Source: Actinokineospora auranticolor | GTDB taxonomy: Bacteria > Actinomycetota > Actinomycetes > Mycobacteriales > Pseudonocardiaceae | Direction of reading: 5' to 3' | Assembly (NCBI RefSeq): GCF_002934265.1 | Contig: NZ_PTIX01000001.1 | Coordinates: forward strand, 372,001 to 436,000 | DNA length: 64,000 bases | Part shown: piece after piece, positions 8,001 to 15,953 of the stretch | Numbering within the stretch: position 1 is the first letter of the stretch | Layout: every line of letters begins with the position of its first letter | Translations under genes and position numbers: made by a program | Notes under the pieces: generated by a model | Told to the model about the DNA's origin: nothing | The model's database searches: none | What the model saw: the letters and a program-made list of their open reading frames with translations, nothing else

Positions 8001-8860
8001 AGGAGGTCTGCGGGATCGCCTTCGGCGGCACCCTGCTGGCCACCTCCGGCGGCGACGAGTCGGTGCGGCTGTGGGACGTGTCCGAGCCGACCCGGCCGAA
8101 GGCGCTCGGGCCGCTGCTGGGCCACGGCTCCCGGGTGTGCGCGCTGGCGTTCAGCCCGAACGGCCGGGTCCTGGCGTCGGGGCGTGAGCACATCCAGCTG
8201 TGGGACGTCGCCGACCCGGCCCACGCGGTCGCGCTCGGGTCGCCGATCGACGTGCAGCGCAACTACGTCAACGCGGTGGCCTTCAGCCCGGACGGCCGCC
8301 TGCTCGTCGCGGGCGCCAAGGACTCGACGATCCGGGTGTGGGACGTCGCCGACCCGGCGCGCCCGGCAGCGCTCGGGGGACCGGTGGTGGGACACACGGA
8401 CGAGGTCACCGACGTCGCGTTCAGCCCGGACGGCCGCACCCTGGCGTCGAGCGGCAAGGACCGCTCGATCCGCTTCTGGGACTTCACCGATCCCGCGCAC
8501 CCCCGTCCGCGGGGAGCCCCGCAGACCAACCACACCGGACAGGTCAACTCCATCGCCTTCAGCCCGGACGGCCGCTTCCTGGCCTCGGGGAGCACCGACA
8601 TGACCGTCCGCCTGTGGAACGCGGACGACCCGTCGCCCTACGGCCTACCACTCGGGGGCAACGTGCTCAGCGTCGCCGCGGTCGCGCTCAGCCCGGACGG
8701 CCGGTGGCTCGCGTCCGGCGCGGACCAGACGGTGCGGTTGTGGGACAGGGACGTGGGTCACGCGTTCGACCGGATCTGCCCCAATACCAAGGGGGTGCTG
8801 ACCCAGGAGTCGTGGAACCGTTCCGTCGGGCCGGGGGTGGACTTCCTGGACCCGTGCTAG
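5057..8860 (+). CDS. nSTAND1-type NTPase with one TM helix and 14 WD40 repeats
   Basis: The 1267-residue protein starts with a Gly/Asp-rich stretch and then NELSGTVVGQAILAGSL, an S-G-x-V-x-G-x-x-x-x-A-G pattern often seen before STAND NTPases in actinomycetes. A novel-STAND-1 NTPase follows: CPYPGLAPFG with FFGRD, Walker A APSGAGKSSLLRAG (about 122-135), and Walker B VVVVVDQFEELF (about 198-209). One membrane helix lies at about 512-532 (MALLAVLAVVASIGAVTAY). From about 600 to the end I count 14 blades, each closing with a VRLWD-like WD motif, which fits two seven-bladed propellers. STAND proteins are stimulus-triggered oligomerising switches, with the propeller as sensor. No separate effector domain is visible, so output probably passes through the N-terminal motif. 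The GTG start is uncertain by a few codons. Confidence 0.88.
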   Translation: MVDGDGSSGDGTDQAGRAGPTDRAGDGAGVRNELSGTVVGQAILAGSLTTVGGDQHLHFTDGVHELRRVLPGAITRDCPYPGLAPFGPEQAEWFFGRDRLVADLVRRLDRRCADGGPQVVVAPSGAGKSSLLRAGLVARLARGALAGSDHWRTLVCTPTATPLATLTAALAQMTGATVTDPSECVAALREVVPDGDRVVVVVDQFEELFTLCADEDERRAYTDLLAELSQPPIGLVVLGIRADFYADCADHPALRAALQDAPLVVGPMSVDELRAAILFPARSVGMIVDEGVVEVLLRDLGATDDRYEAGRLPLLGHALRASWQHRYGTRLTVRSYEITGGIQHAIARTADEVYESLTEAEQRLTRSLLLRLVRIGDREETRRRVPHTELAALADPAAVAQVVDAFTQARLLTHHQETLEITHEALLRHWPCLRRWIDGDRAARLTRQGVEEAATAWVEHDRDSAMLHRGSLLDNAVTWAATAEPDELSPLARDFLLASRRSRRRTTRVRTTVMALLAVLAVVASIGAVTAYDKAAEAEEQRDLLRYGQVVTAVGDAEKVDTALAARLDLVAHRMKPGPDTETRLINAAGYFPLSAPLAPEVKFTGAVAVHPGTGLMAAATDDDSVRLWDLSDPHKPRPVGSPLRGLEFGRTTLAFRPDGKVLAIGGKYGTSYAIRFYDVSDPTRPRALGAPGPAAPQEFGRVTPATVERITTMRFSPDGRMLVTAAVHPQGTERAALVRLWDVSNPELPVLLVDPVAEESGDVNAVAFGSGGRLLAAAVQGQIRLWDLADPRNPTPLGTPLGGAETVYALAFGPNDRYLVSGGDSQVVRLWDLTDPARGKPLGQPLPGHFRGVVSMAISPDGRALVTGGADAVVRLWSVAVPSAVTPLAYAPGHANTWVDSVAFARDSRTVVSGGVDGVRVWDMPSPWVTGATNGVSNSMSAMAFSPDGRWLATGTVGPVVRLWDVADRGRPAVELKGHTEEVCGIAFGGTLLATSGGDESVRLWDVSEPTRPKALGPLLGHGSRVCALAFSPNGRVLASGREHIQLWDVADPAHAVALGSPIDVQRNYVNAVAFSPDGRLLVAGAKDSTIRVWDVADPARPAALGGPVVGHTDEVTDVAFSPDGRTLASSGKDRSIRFWDFTDPAHPRPRGAPQTNHTGQVNSIAFSPDGRFLASGSTDMTVRLWNADDPSPYGLPLGGNVLSVAAVALSPDGRWLASGADQTVRLWDRDVGHAFDRICPNTKGVLTQESWNRSVGPGVDFLDPC

Positions 8861-9342
8861 CCGGAGAGCAGGTTGACGGCGAACACGGCACCGCAGGCGA
8901 TCACCACACCGATCAGCGCGACGATCGTCGAGTCCGGTGTGGACCGCGCGGCGAAGCTCATCGCGGCGAAGATCCCCGCGCGCGCGATCGCGGGCGCGCC
9001 GACCCGTTCCCCTCTGCCGAGGCAGCCGCAGACGACGGAACCCTTGGTGTTCAACAGGACTGTGAGGTATCCGGCGAACACGACGTAGAGCAGCCCGACG
9101 GCGGTCAGCGCCCCGGGGATCGGGGCGCCGAACACCGCCGCGGCACCGGCGACGCCGAGTACCACCTGCGCGACCTCGATCAACGCCGCCGCGGCAGCCC
9201 CCCGCGCCCAACGGGGCGCGACGTCGTGTGCCGCCAACGCCGACCGGAGCGGGGGTCCCCACAACACCCGCCGCGCGACGGCCAGTACCAGCAGGAGGCA
9301 GCCCGCCAGCGCGAACCCCGCCACGATGATCACTGCGGGCAT
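8857..9342 (-). CDS. MauE/DoxX-like integral membrane protein
   Basis: This is a four-helix membrane protein of about 161 residues from the ATG at 9342. It carries a C-G-C motif (TKGSVVCGCLGRGER) between the second and third helices, as in the MauE family that supports disulfide formation in methylamine dehydrogenase maturation and relatives. Open frame continues upstream to a GTG at 9576, but that part is hydrophilic, unlike the family, and would overlap the XRE gene start, so I prefer the internal ATG directly before the first helix. No ribosome site decides this. It is convergent with the WD40 gene, and the two stops share CTAG. A partner thioredoxin-like gene is not seen nearby, so the role stays open. 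Confidence 0.65.
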   Translation of the reverse strand: MPAVIIVAGFALAGCLLLVLAVARRVLWGPPLRSALAAHDVAPRWARGAAAAALIEVAQVVLGVAGAAAVFGAPIPGALTAVGLLYVVFAGYLTVLLNTKGSVVCGCLGRGERVGAPAIARAGIFAAMSFAARSTPDSTIVALIGVVIACGAVFAVNLLSG

Positions 9343-9567
9343 CCGACCGAGGTGCTGCCCCGCTTCGGCGTACCCGCGCCAGTTCCCCGCATTGGCCGAA
9401 GATAGCAAGGCTCCGTCCCGGTCGACCTCGGTGCTCGCCAGGGCGGCCGACTCGCCCGTGGATGCGCGGAAACCGCGCCGTGGAAACGACTTCACTCGAT
9501 CAGACCAGTCTCGGTCGGTTGACACGCGATCACGCTCCTGGTTCAGTCTGGGTACTCGTGAATCACT

Positions 9568-10467
9568 GTGAATCACCGGGTTCTACGCGTTAGGGGGCGG
9601 CACATCTCAGCGCTCGAACGCGGGTCAGCGCGCCATCTGGTAGCGGAGGAGTTGAAACGCCTGCGGTCGCGGTCCGGGCTCTCCGGTCGTGAACTCGGCA
9701 AGCGGATCGGCATCAGCCAGTCGAAGGTGTCCCGGATCGAGTCGGCGGTGAGCCTGCCCACGGTGCCGGAGGTCGAGGCTTGGGGCACGGCGGTGGGGGT
9801 GACTCCCGAGGGAGTGCGCGGGCTGGTCGAGTTGGTCGACCGCGCTTTCCGGGAGGGTCGGTCGTGGCACACCGCGCTCGCGGGCCGAGCGCACCTGCAG
9901 GATGAGATCCGGCAGCGCGAAGTCGCCGCGACGCGGGTGGCGACGTACCAGCCGTCCGTCGTGCCGGGTCTGCTGCAGACGGCGGACTACGCGCGCCGGG
10001 TGTTCTCGTTGCCGTCGGCCCACTACGACGACGAAGCGCTGGCCGCGGCGATCGCGGCGCGGATGGACAGGCAGTTGGCGATCTACCGAGGCGGCAAGCG
10101 GTTTGATTTCCTCATCACGGAAGCAGCACTGCGCTGGCGCCCGGGCAGGCAGGAAGACCTGCGCGCCCAATGGCATCGTCTCGCCTCCATCAGCACGCTG
10201 GACAACGTGTCACTCGGTGTCATCCCGCATGACCAGGAGGCGGTGACAACCTATTCACACTCATTTGTCATCTATGACGACGAAGAAGGTGGTTTCGTGA
10301 CGGTGGAAATGGTGCACGGCCCGCTGGTCCTGGAGGACGACGCCGACGTCGTGGCCTACCGCGAACGCTGGTCGTTGCTGTGCCGCATGGCCTTGTTCGG
10401 TGACCGGGCGCGGGACTACCTGGCGACTCGCGTCGGCCAGGCAGTCCCGGCGCCGTCCGCGGACTAG
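9568..10467 (+). CDS. XRE-family regulator with DUF5753 domain
   Basis: The 299-residue protein has an XRE-type helix-turn-helix at about residues 28-85 (LRSRSGLSGRELGKRIGISQ then SKVSRIESA). A DUF5753 ligand or partner domain follows, recognised by VATYQPSVVPGLLQTADYAR, EALRWRPG-like sequence, and a C-terminal Tyr/Arg-rich helix. Such proteins are abundant in actinomycetes, usually next to a DUF397 gene, and several control development or antibiotic production. The GTG start has no clear ribosome site and sits in a GTGAATCAC direct repeat (9558-9566 and 9568-9576) that may be an operator or chance. Its stop shares CTAG with the DUF397 gene on the other strand. Confidence 0.9.
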   Translation: MNHRVLRVRGRHISALERGSARHLVAEELKRLRSRSGLSGRELGKRIGISQSKVSRIESAVSLPTVPEVEAWGTAVGVTPEGVRGLVELVDRAFREGRSWHTALAGRAHLQDEIRQREVAATRVATYQPSVVPGLLQTADYARRVFSLPSAHYDDEALAAAIAARMDRQLAIYRGGKRFDFLITEAALRWRPGRQEDLRAQWHRLASISTLDNVSLGVIPHDQEAVTTYSHSFVIYDDEEGGFVTVEMVHGPLVLEDDADVVAYRERWSLLCRMALFGDRARDYLATRVGQAVPAPSAD

Positions 10468-10661
10468 CTCAGGCCGAACTCGCCCGCCAGCACCCCGTAC
10501 AAGAACGCCACCCACTCCATCCTGGTGAACCACAGAACCGGTCCCGCCGGGTTCTTGGAATCGCGCACCACGACCCCGTTGTCCGCCATGGCGACCTCGA
10601 CGCATTCGCCGAAGCTTTCGCTGAACGTGCTCTTGCGCCACTCGTATGCGTTGTTGTCCAT
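10464..10661 (-). CDS. DUF397 small protein
   Basis: This 65-residue protein shows the full DUF397 pattern: EWRKSTFSESFGECVEVA, then VVVRDSKNPAGPVLWFT and a final EWVAFLYGVLAGEF helix. An excellent ribosome site (GAAGGAG, six bases before the ATG) supports the start. DUF397 proteins work as partners or antagonists of XRE-DUF5753 regulators. They are usually encoded just downstream of, and in the same direction as, the regulator. Here it runs against the regulator gene and the stop codons overlap by three bases, so the two must be transcribed separately. Confidence 0.92.
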   Translation of the reverse strand: MDNNAYEWRKSTFSESFGECVEVAMADNGVVVRDSKNPAGPVLWFTRMEWVAFLYGVLAGEFGLS

Positions 10662-10817
10662 GGCTTCTCCTTCGTTTCGGCGACCTGTTATCGCCGTTGG
10701 TGACAACCATGGATTGGGGGACTGGGTGGGTTGATGGGTGCGGAACGCCGTCAGGTGGGCATGGTGGTGGGTGTCCAGGTGGGGACGGATCCGGAACCGA
10801 AAGGAGGACCGCTGGAA

Positions 10818-12236
10818 ATGACTCATGGTTCGACCGGCGCCAAGGAGTCGGAACCGATTTTCCGGCTCTGGGACGAGGTAGGGATCTTCCGCGACGGCGT
10901 TCGGGTCGGCCCCGAGCGGCAGTTGGAGCGCCGGCTGTTGGCGGCTTTGCTCCTCGAGGGTCGGATCCCGAGAGGTGGGGTCGTCGATCGCGTATGGGAC
11001 GATTCGCCCCCGGCCAGCTCCGCGGGCGAGTTGTCGAAGTTCAACTCGAACCTGCGCACGCATCTCGGAAAAGCCTGCCGCGGAGCGAAGTTGGACACTT
11101 CGGGCGGCATGTGCCACCTGCTGGTTCCGGACGACAGCGTCGACCAGCGCCGCTTCACCCGGTTGGTCAGGAGCGCCCGATCATTCGGCTCGGCCTCCCC
11201 TGAAGGAGTACGCGGCGCTTGGCCGCTGCTGGTGGAGGCGTTGGACCTCACCGCAGGCGCACCGCTGGGCGGTCTCACCGGCTTGCGTGTCGAGACCCAG
11301 CGGCAAGCCATGAGGCAGGAACGGTTCGCCGCCGAACTGCGCTTCGCGCGGACCGCGATCGAGCTGGGCAAGTCCGAGGAGCACCTCGCCCTCGTACGGC
11401 GCCTGGCGCGCGAGTCGCCGGAGAAGCCCGAGGTCACCTGCCTCGCGATGCGTGCGCTGTACCTGACCGGTCGGCAAGACGAAGCGAACATCGTCTACCA
11501 CGCCCACCGGGAAATCCGAGACGAAGTGACCGCGTCTCCGCCGAGCCGGGAGGTCCTCGATATGCAGCAGAAGATCTTGACTGATCACCCGAGCCTGCGC
11601 CCGATCGCCGACGAGGCGCCTGGCTCCACGTCCGCGAACCGTGAACTCGTCTTGGCCTTCATGCCGGAGGCAGGCGATCCGGAGGCGCTGCGCGAACCGG
11701 TCGCCGAGGCGTTCGCCGGGCGGCGGATCGATGTGGACGTCGCAGACGGGGCGCTGCTGTGCGTGGTGCCGTCCGAAACGGAAGCGCTGGACGCCGTGGG
11801 CGTGGGTCTCGACCGGCTCTCCGGCCGGTTGGCGCACCGGGTGCGCGTGGGTGCCGCGTTCACCGACCGCCGCCGCGCCATCGCCCTGGCCGAATCGGAA
11901 ACGGCGTTGCGCGTGCTGTGGAACGCGGCGTCGAAGTCGCTCGTCGTCACCGTTGCCGAGGAGCTCTACCGCATGGTCAACCGCTACGACACCGGCGCTT
12001 ACCGACCAGCCGAAGACGGGACCGGTGGCTGGATCCGCGTTCCGGGCTACTCGATCCCGCCGGGGCCTGACCAGCGTGTGCCGCCACGCCCGGACCAGGC
12101 GCGAGGACCCATGACCATCGCACCCACGATCATCCTCAGCGGCAACTCCCGAATCGACAACCAGAGCATCGGGGACGTCGTCAACAACAACCACTACGGC
12201 AACGTCATCAACCTGCCCGGGGGAGGCCCCCGATGA
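10818..12236 (+). CDS. SARP-like protein (wHTH + BTAD) with Asn/Gly-rich amyloid-like tail
   Basis: The ATG at 10818 follows a strong AAAGGAGGA site by nine bases and gives 472 residues. Residues 15-110 resemble the OmpR-type winged helix of SARP regulators. Residues about 112-265 are a bacterial transcriptional activator domain of helical repeats (VDQRRFTRLVRSAR, then DEANIVYHAHREIRDEV). Residues about 290-420 form a further alpha/beta domain I cannot name. The last 39 residues are different: TIILSGNSRIDNQSIGDV followed by NNNHYGNVINLPGGG. That Asn/Gly-rich I-G-x-x-x-N pattern resembles RHIM-like amyloid motifs. The gene overlaps the next by ATGA. It may be a classical activator, or a scaffold that recruits the downstream P-loop protein through like-with-like tails. 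The latter is inference. Confidence 0.75.
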   Translation: MTHGSTGAKESEPIFRLWDEVGIFRDGVRVGPERQLERRLLAALLLEGRIPRGGVVDRVWDDSPPASSAGELSKFNSNLRTHLGKACRGAKLDTSGGMCHLLVPDDSVDQRRFTRLVRSARSFGSASPEGVRGAWPLLVEALDLTAGAPLGGLTGLRVETQRQAMRQERFAAELRFARTAIELGKSEEHLALVRRLARESPEKPEVTCLAMRALYLTGRQDEANIVYHAHREIRDEVTASPPSREVLDMQQKILTDHPSLRPIADEAPGSTSANRELVLAFMPEAGDPEALREPVAEAFAGRRIDVDVADGALLCVVPSETEALDAVGVGLDRLSGRLAHRVRVGAAFTDRRRAIALAESETALRVLWNAASKSLVVTVAEELYRMVNRYDTGAYRPAEDGTGGWIRVPGYSIPPGPDQRVPPRPDQARGPMTIAPTIILSGNSRIDNQSIGDVVNNNHYGNVINLPGGGPR

Positions 12237-14590
12237 GTTCCGACGGCGCCACCGAGGGTGGGGCACCCGCAGCCGACCAGCAGGCGGCGAGCGCTGCCGC
12301 TCCAGAGGGAGACGGTGGCGGCGCGGGCAGGGAAGGCGAGCAGGCGTCGGCGGCCAGGGATGAGCCGGAGAGACAGCAGTTCAGCGAGGCGTACGAGCGC
12401 GGGCGGAAGCTGACCGCCGACGGACCCATGGCGTTCATCCGCGACTCGGTCGTGGAGGACATGCACATCGGCGACCGCAACACCTACTACACCTTCGCCT
12501 CCGGTGGCCGCGCTTTCCGTACCGGTTCGGTGCGCAAAGAGGTCCTGGACTGGGTACGCGCTCGCTACACACCGGTTCGCGGGTATTCGCGCATGCTGGC
12601 CACGTTGCGCGAGCGCAACGTCCTGGTGTTGTACGGGCGCCCGGACACCGGCCGCGCCACCACGGCGCTGCGCCTGCTGGACGAGGTGGTCTCGGGGAAA
12701 GTCTCCCGCTTCGACAGCGGCAAGGGCCTGTCCGCCTTGACGGAGCAGAGCTTCACAGCGGGTGATGGGTACATCACCGAGATCCCCCGCGCTGCTGTGG
12801 CCGATTTGACCGAACTCGAACTCGACCGCGTTCACGACATCGCCATCGAACAGACGGCTTACCTGGTGGTGATCTGCGGCGATAGTGACCTGGATCAGGC
12901 CATGACGGCTCCTGCCGACTTGGAGGTGTCCGCGTTCGATCCCTCGGTGCCGCGCGATGCACCGGACGACACCGACGACGTCTCCGAGGTACTGGGTGGC
13001 TACGCGATCGTGTGCCCACCGCCGGAGACGACTTCCCTGCTGCGGAGCCACTTGATCGCGGAGTTGGCCGAGGGCCCGGATGTCGTCGACCCGCTGCTGG
13101 ACCGGGTGTTCGTCGAGCGGAGACTGCGCGATGCCATAGGTCCGGCGCCGCTGCCCTGGGAGACCGCGCGGATGGCCAAGCTGGTCGCCCAGTGGCACCG
13201 GGGCGAGATCGACCTGCCGGAGGTGGAGACCAAGGCCGCGCAGCTGCTGCAGGAGCAGGTGGCGGAGTGGTTCTCCTGCCTGTCCGACTCCTCGTCACCG
13301 CGCAGCGCGGAGTTGCTGCGGATGACCGCCTTCCGGATCGCGCTCGCGGTGTTCGACTCCTCTCCGTACGAACTGGTGATGGACGCGGGCAACCGGCTCG
13401 CGAAGCTGCTGTTGGAACGGACGGGTGAGACCGGCAAGAAGGAGAAGGGAGCGCTGGTCGTCGACAACCACGCCATCACGCTGCCCGCCTCCCGTGGGCG
13501 CATGTACGAGGGCGGCCTGACCTACGGGGTCGCGGTCATCCGGGAGGGCTTCGCGCGGTTCACCGACGACCGGTTCCCGATCACGTTGCTCGCCAGGCTC
13601 TGGCGGCACCACCACAACATGCATGATGTCGTACTCCTTTGGCTCAAGGACCTCGGAACCGACGGCCGCCCCATGGTGTGGGTACGGGCAGCGCAGGCGA
13701 CCGGGCTGTTCTGCTCGTTGTCGTTCGTCAAGGTCTTCGAGAAGACGATCTTGCCTTGCGCGTTGGCCGAAGGTCGGGGACACGAGCGGGAACGGCAGTT
13801 CGCGGCGGTCGCGCTCGATCACGCCGCCCGGTCCCCCCGGATAGCCGACGTCGTCTACGAGCGGTTGCGTTCCTGGCGCCGCCAGGGTCCCGAGCCACTC
13901 CGGTACACCGCCGCCATGGCGCTCCGCTATGACTTGGGGAAGCAGGACATCTCCCGTGCGCTCGAGGAGCTGCGGGTGTTGGGGACGCCGTCCGAACTGC
14001 GCCCGGTGCTGGAGGATTGGCAGGACTCCGCGCTCGTCGAGGTCGCGGCGGGAAGCCTCGCGAACCTGCTCGCGTTCGGCGCGGTCAAGCCGGTGCTGGC
14101 CAAGCTGGCCGAGTGGAGCGGTGGCGACCGGCAGAGCCTGCGCGAGTTGGCGCTGCGGGCGGTGCTCGAACTGGTGCGACTCCGGGGATTCGACCTCACC
14201 TACCTGGACCGCTCGGCAGGCCGCACCGATCACACCATCGGCAACCGGCGCGCGCAGTGGCCGCTGTTGCTGGTCCTGAGTGCGCGGGACGGCGCGCTCA
14301 CCGGCCTGATCGTCGAACTGCTCATCTGGGCGTTGCGGGGACGCCGCGGTGACGTGGTGGCGACGAGCCTGCTGCGCACCTGGTTGCGCGCGGTTGAGCA
14401 CGACGCGGCGTGCCTGGTGCCGATCGTCGACTTCCTGCCGCACCTCGTGCGGGACCACAGCGACACCCGGCGGCTGCTGCACGTGATCAGCAGGCTGCGC
14501 CACGACTGGTGCGACCCGCTCGACGACGTCACCGCCACCGCCCTCGAACAAGCCATCACCGCTACCCGAACGGAGCAGGAAGCCTCATGA
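12233..14590 (+). CDS. Large P-loop NTPase-like protein with N-terminal I-G-D-x-N motif
   Basis: This 785-residue protein starts with a disordered Ala/Gly/Glu-rich stretch of about 60 residues. It then has SVVEDMHIGDRNTYYTFASG at about 70-90, a motif that mirrors the tail of the upstream protein. A P-loop follows at about 133-150 (LYGRPDTGRATTALRLL), where the usual G-K-S/T lysine is replaced by Arg (G-R-A-T-T), so ATP hydrolysis may be weak or lost. The hydrophobic strand AYLVVICGDSD could be Walker B. The C-terminal 450 residues are helical, like a repeat solenoid, without membrane segments. The gene is coupled by ATGA overlaps on both sides. It may be a STAND-like sensor or an inactive scaffold; I do not know its exact family. 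Confidence 0.7.
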   Translation: MSSDGATEGGAPAADQQAASAAAPEGDGGGAGREGEQASAARDEPERQQFSEAYERGRKLTADGPMAFIRDSVVEDMHIGDRNTYYTFASGGRAFRTGSVRKEVLDWVRARYTPVRGYSRMLATLRERNVLVLYGRPDTGRATTALRLLDEVVSGKVSRFDSGKGLSALTEQSFTAGDGYITEIPRAAVADLTELELDRVHDIAIEQTAYLVVICGDSDLDQAMTAPADLEVSAFDPSVPRDAPDDTDDVSEVLGGYAIVCPPPETTSLLRSHLIAELAEGPDVVDPLLDRVFVERRLRDAIGPAPLPWETARMAKLVAQWHRGEIDLPEVETKAAQLLQEQVAEWFSCLSDSSSPRSAELLRMTAFRIALAVFDSSPYELVMDAGNRLAKLLLERTGETGKKEKGALVVDNHAITLPASRGRMYEGGLTYGVAVIREGFARFTDDRFPITLLARLWRHHHNMHDVVLLWLKDLGTDGRPMVWVRAAQATGLFCSLSFVKVFEKTILPCALAEGRGHERERQFAAVALDHAARSPRIADVVYERLRSWRRQGPEPLRYTAAMALRYDLGKQDISRALEELRVLGTPSELRPVLEDWQDSALVEVAAGSLANLLAFGAVKPVLAKLAEWSGGDRQSLRELALRAVLELVRLRGFDLTYLDRSAGRTDHTIGNRRAQWPLLLVLSARDGALTGLIVELLIWALRGRRGDVVATSLLRTWLRAVEHDAACLVPIVDFLPHLVRDHSDTRRLLHVISRLRHDWCDPLDDVTATALEQAITATRTEQEAS

Positions 14591-15594
14591 CACGCCGCTT
14601 GGTCGACACCGACCGCGATGACGACGCCCCGGTGCGCGAACCACGTCCGCGGGAGTCCGGACCGGGGACGGACCGCCCTCGCGGCAAGGCGCGATCCCCG
14701 CGGCCCAGCGCGGCCGACGGGGTTCGCTTACCGGGCAACGACTTCACGCCCGTGGTCCGGGAGCAGCCGTTGAGCCAACGGGACCTTCTGGCCGTGCGGC
14801 TACCGATCGATGCGCGCTTGGCGCGGGTGTTCGTGACGCGCGCGGGTGAGAACCTGCTGTTCCCGCCGGAACGCCAACCCACGAAGGGGGAGCTGCTGTG
14901 GCGGCGCGCGCGCCGGGTGTACGAGGTCGACACCGGGACCCACATGACCCACATCGAAGCCGAACTCCCCAGCCGGGGTGATCGGTTCGCCTTCCGCGCG
15001 GTCATCGATCTGCGTTGCCAGGTGGTGGATCCGGTGCTCCTCGTCACGAGCGGGGTGCGTCGCCTGCGCGAGATGGTGGCGCCCGCGCTGCTCGCCCGGC
15101 TGCGGGCCGTGACCCGGGGGTTCGACATCGCCGAGGCACACCGCGCCGAGGACGCCGCCACGCAGGAGTTGGGCAGCGGCCCGTTGGGAGGCGAGTACGG
15201 GGTGCGGGTGGAGGTGTTCATCCGCTTCGCGCCGGACGCCTCCTCGCTGGAGCACGCCGCCGTCCAGCGCCGGGTGGAGCAGTTCCGCGAGATCATCGCG
15301 GCGGGTGACTTCCAGCAGTTCGCGCTCCAGCTCGCCATGCGGCCTGAAGACATCGGCGCGGTCGTCGAGAAGCTCGCCGACGAACGGGACAGCAGCCGGG
15401 CGGCGTTGTTCGACTTCGTCACCAAGATGCTCGAGTCCGACGCCTTGGAACGGTGGCAGGTGGAGGAGCAGTTGCAGTCCGTGCTGAAGTGGCTAGCCGA
15501 GTCGAGCCACAAGGTGCTCACGGGGACCGACGAGGCCAGGTCCGTGTCCTTCGGCACCGCGTCCTTCGGTGACAAGCGAACCGGTGTGCGGTGA
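14587..15594 (+). CDS. SPFH/band-7-like protein
   Basis: The 335-residue protein has a charged N-terminus and then a domain that reads like an SPFH (stomatin/prohibitin) core: RFAFRAVIDLRCQVVDPVLL, an amphipathic segment with REMVAPALLARLRAVTRGFD, and GEYGVRVEVFIRFAPD. A helical region follows (residues about 215-320) that could form a coiled coil, as in SPFH oligomers. No membrane helix precedes the core, so membrane contact would come from the small membrane protein encoded next. Its start overlaps the previous stop (ATGA) and its stop overlaps the next start (GTGA). SPFH rings organise membrane microdomains, and here it could place the upstream P-loop protein at the membrane. The family call rests on pattern only. 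Confidence 0.6.
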   Translation: MTRRLVDTDRDDDAPVREPRPRESGPGTDRPRGKARSPRPSAADGVRLPGNDFTPVVREQPLSQRDLLAVRLPIDARLARVFVTRAGENLLFPPERQPTKGELLWRRARRVYEVDTGTHMTHIEAELPSRGDRFAFRAVIDLRCQVVDPVLLVTSGVRRLREMVAPALLARLRAVTRGFDIAEAHRAEDAATQELGSGPLGGEYGVRVEVFIRFAPDASSLEHAAVQRRVEQFREIIAAGDFQQFALQLAMRPEDIGAVVEKLADERDSSRAALFDFVTKMLESDALERWQVEEQLQSVLKWLAESSHKVLTGTDEARSVSFGTASFGDKRTGVR

Positions 15595-15953
15595 GCGATG
15601 GTCCCGCGCTGCTCACCACCTTCCTGCTGACCACCGGCACCTGCGTCGTCGTCAAACCCGCCCTGCTCGGGGCGTTGCGCCTGACGAACCGGTTCGTGTG
15701 CGGCGGGTTGCTGATCGCCTGCGCCTTGTTGACGTTCCCCGAATACGCGCTCAGCTCGACGATCAACCAACCCGACCGTCATCCTCCGCGCATCGCCTAT
15801 GCCTACAGTGACGCTGTCGCGTGGATCGTCGCGGTGCTCGACCGATTGACCGCGGCACTCCTGCGCGGCGTCGAAAACCTGGTTCGCGCCATCCCCGCTC
15901 CGGGGTTGGCGCTCGCGGCGGAGGTCGTTTCCGTGGTGGTGTTCCTGATCTGA
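15591..15953 (+). CDS. Small membrane protein, last gene of the SARP/P-loop/SPFH operon
   Basis: This 120-residue protein has three hydrophobic segments: LLTTFLLTTGTCVVVKPALL, CGGLLIACALLTFPEYAL, and a C-terminal LALAAEVVSVVVFLI. The loop between the second and third carries an amphipathic helix. The GTG start overlaps the SPFH gene stop as GTGA, so it is translationally coupled and the four genes form one unit. No enzyme motif is present. It may anchor the complex or act as a membrane effector. A pore-forming effector downstream of an amyloid-type signal would be in line with known NLR-like systems, but nothing in the sequence proves it. Confidence 0.7.
   Translation: MSDGPALLTTFLLTTGTCVVVKPALLGALRLTNRFVCGGLLIACALLTFPEYALSSTINQPDRHPPRIAYAYSDAVAWIVAVLDRLTAALLRGVENLVRAIPAPGLALAAEVVSVVVFLI

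Noticed and set aside
6880-8760. Regularly spaced similar DNA blocks that might suggest a CRISPR array
   Set aside because: They encode WD40 blades in one continuous frame, with unequal spacing and no unique spacers.
9558-9576. Direct repeat GTGAATCAC at the XRE gene start
   Set aside because: Only two copies with a one-base gap, partly inside the coding start; too little to call an operator.
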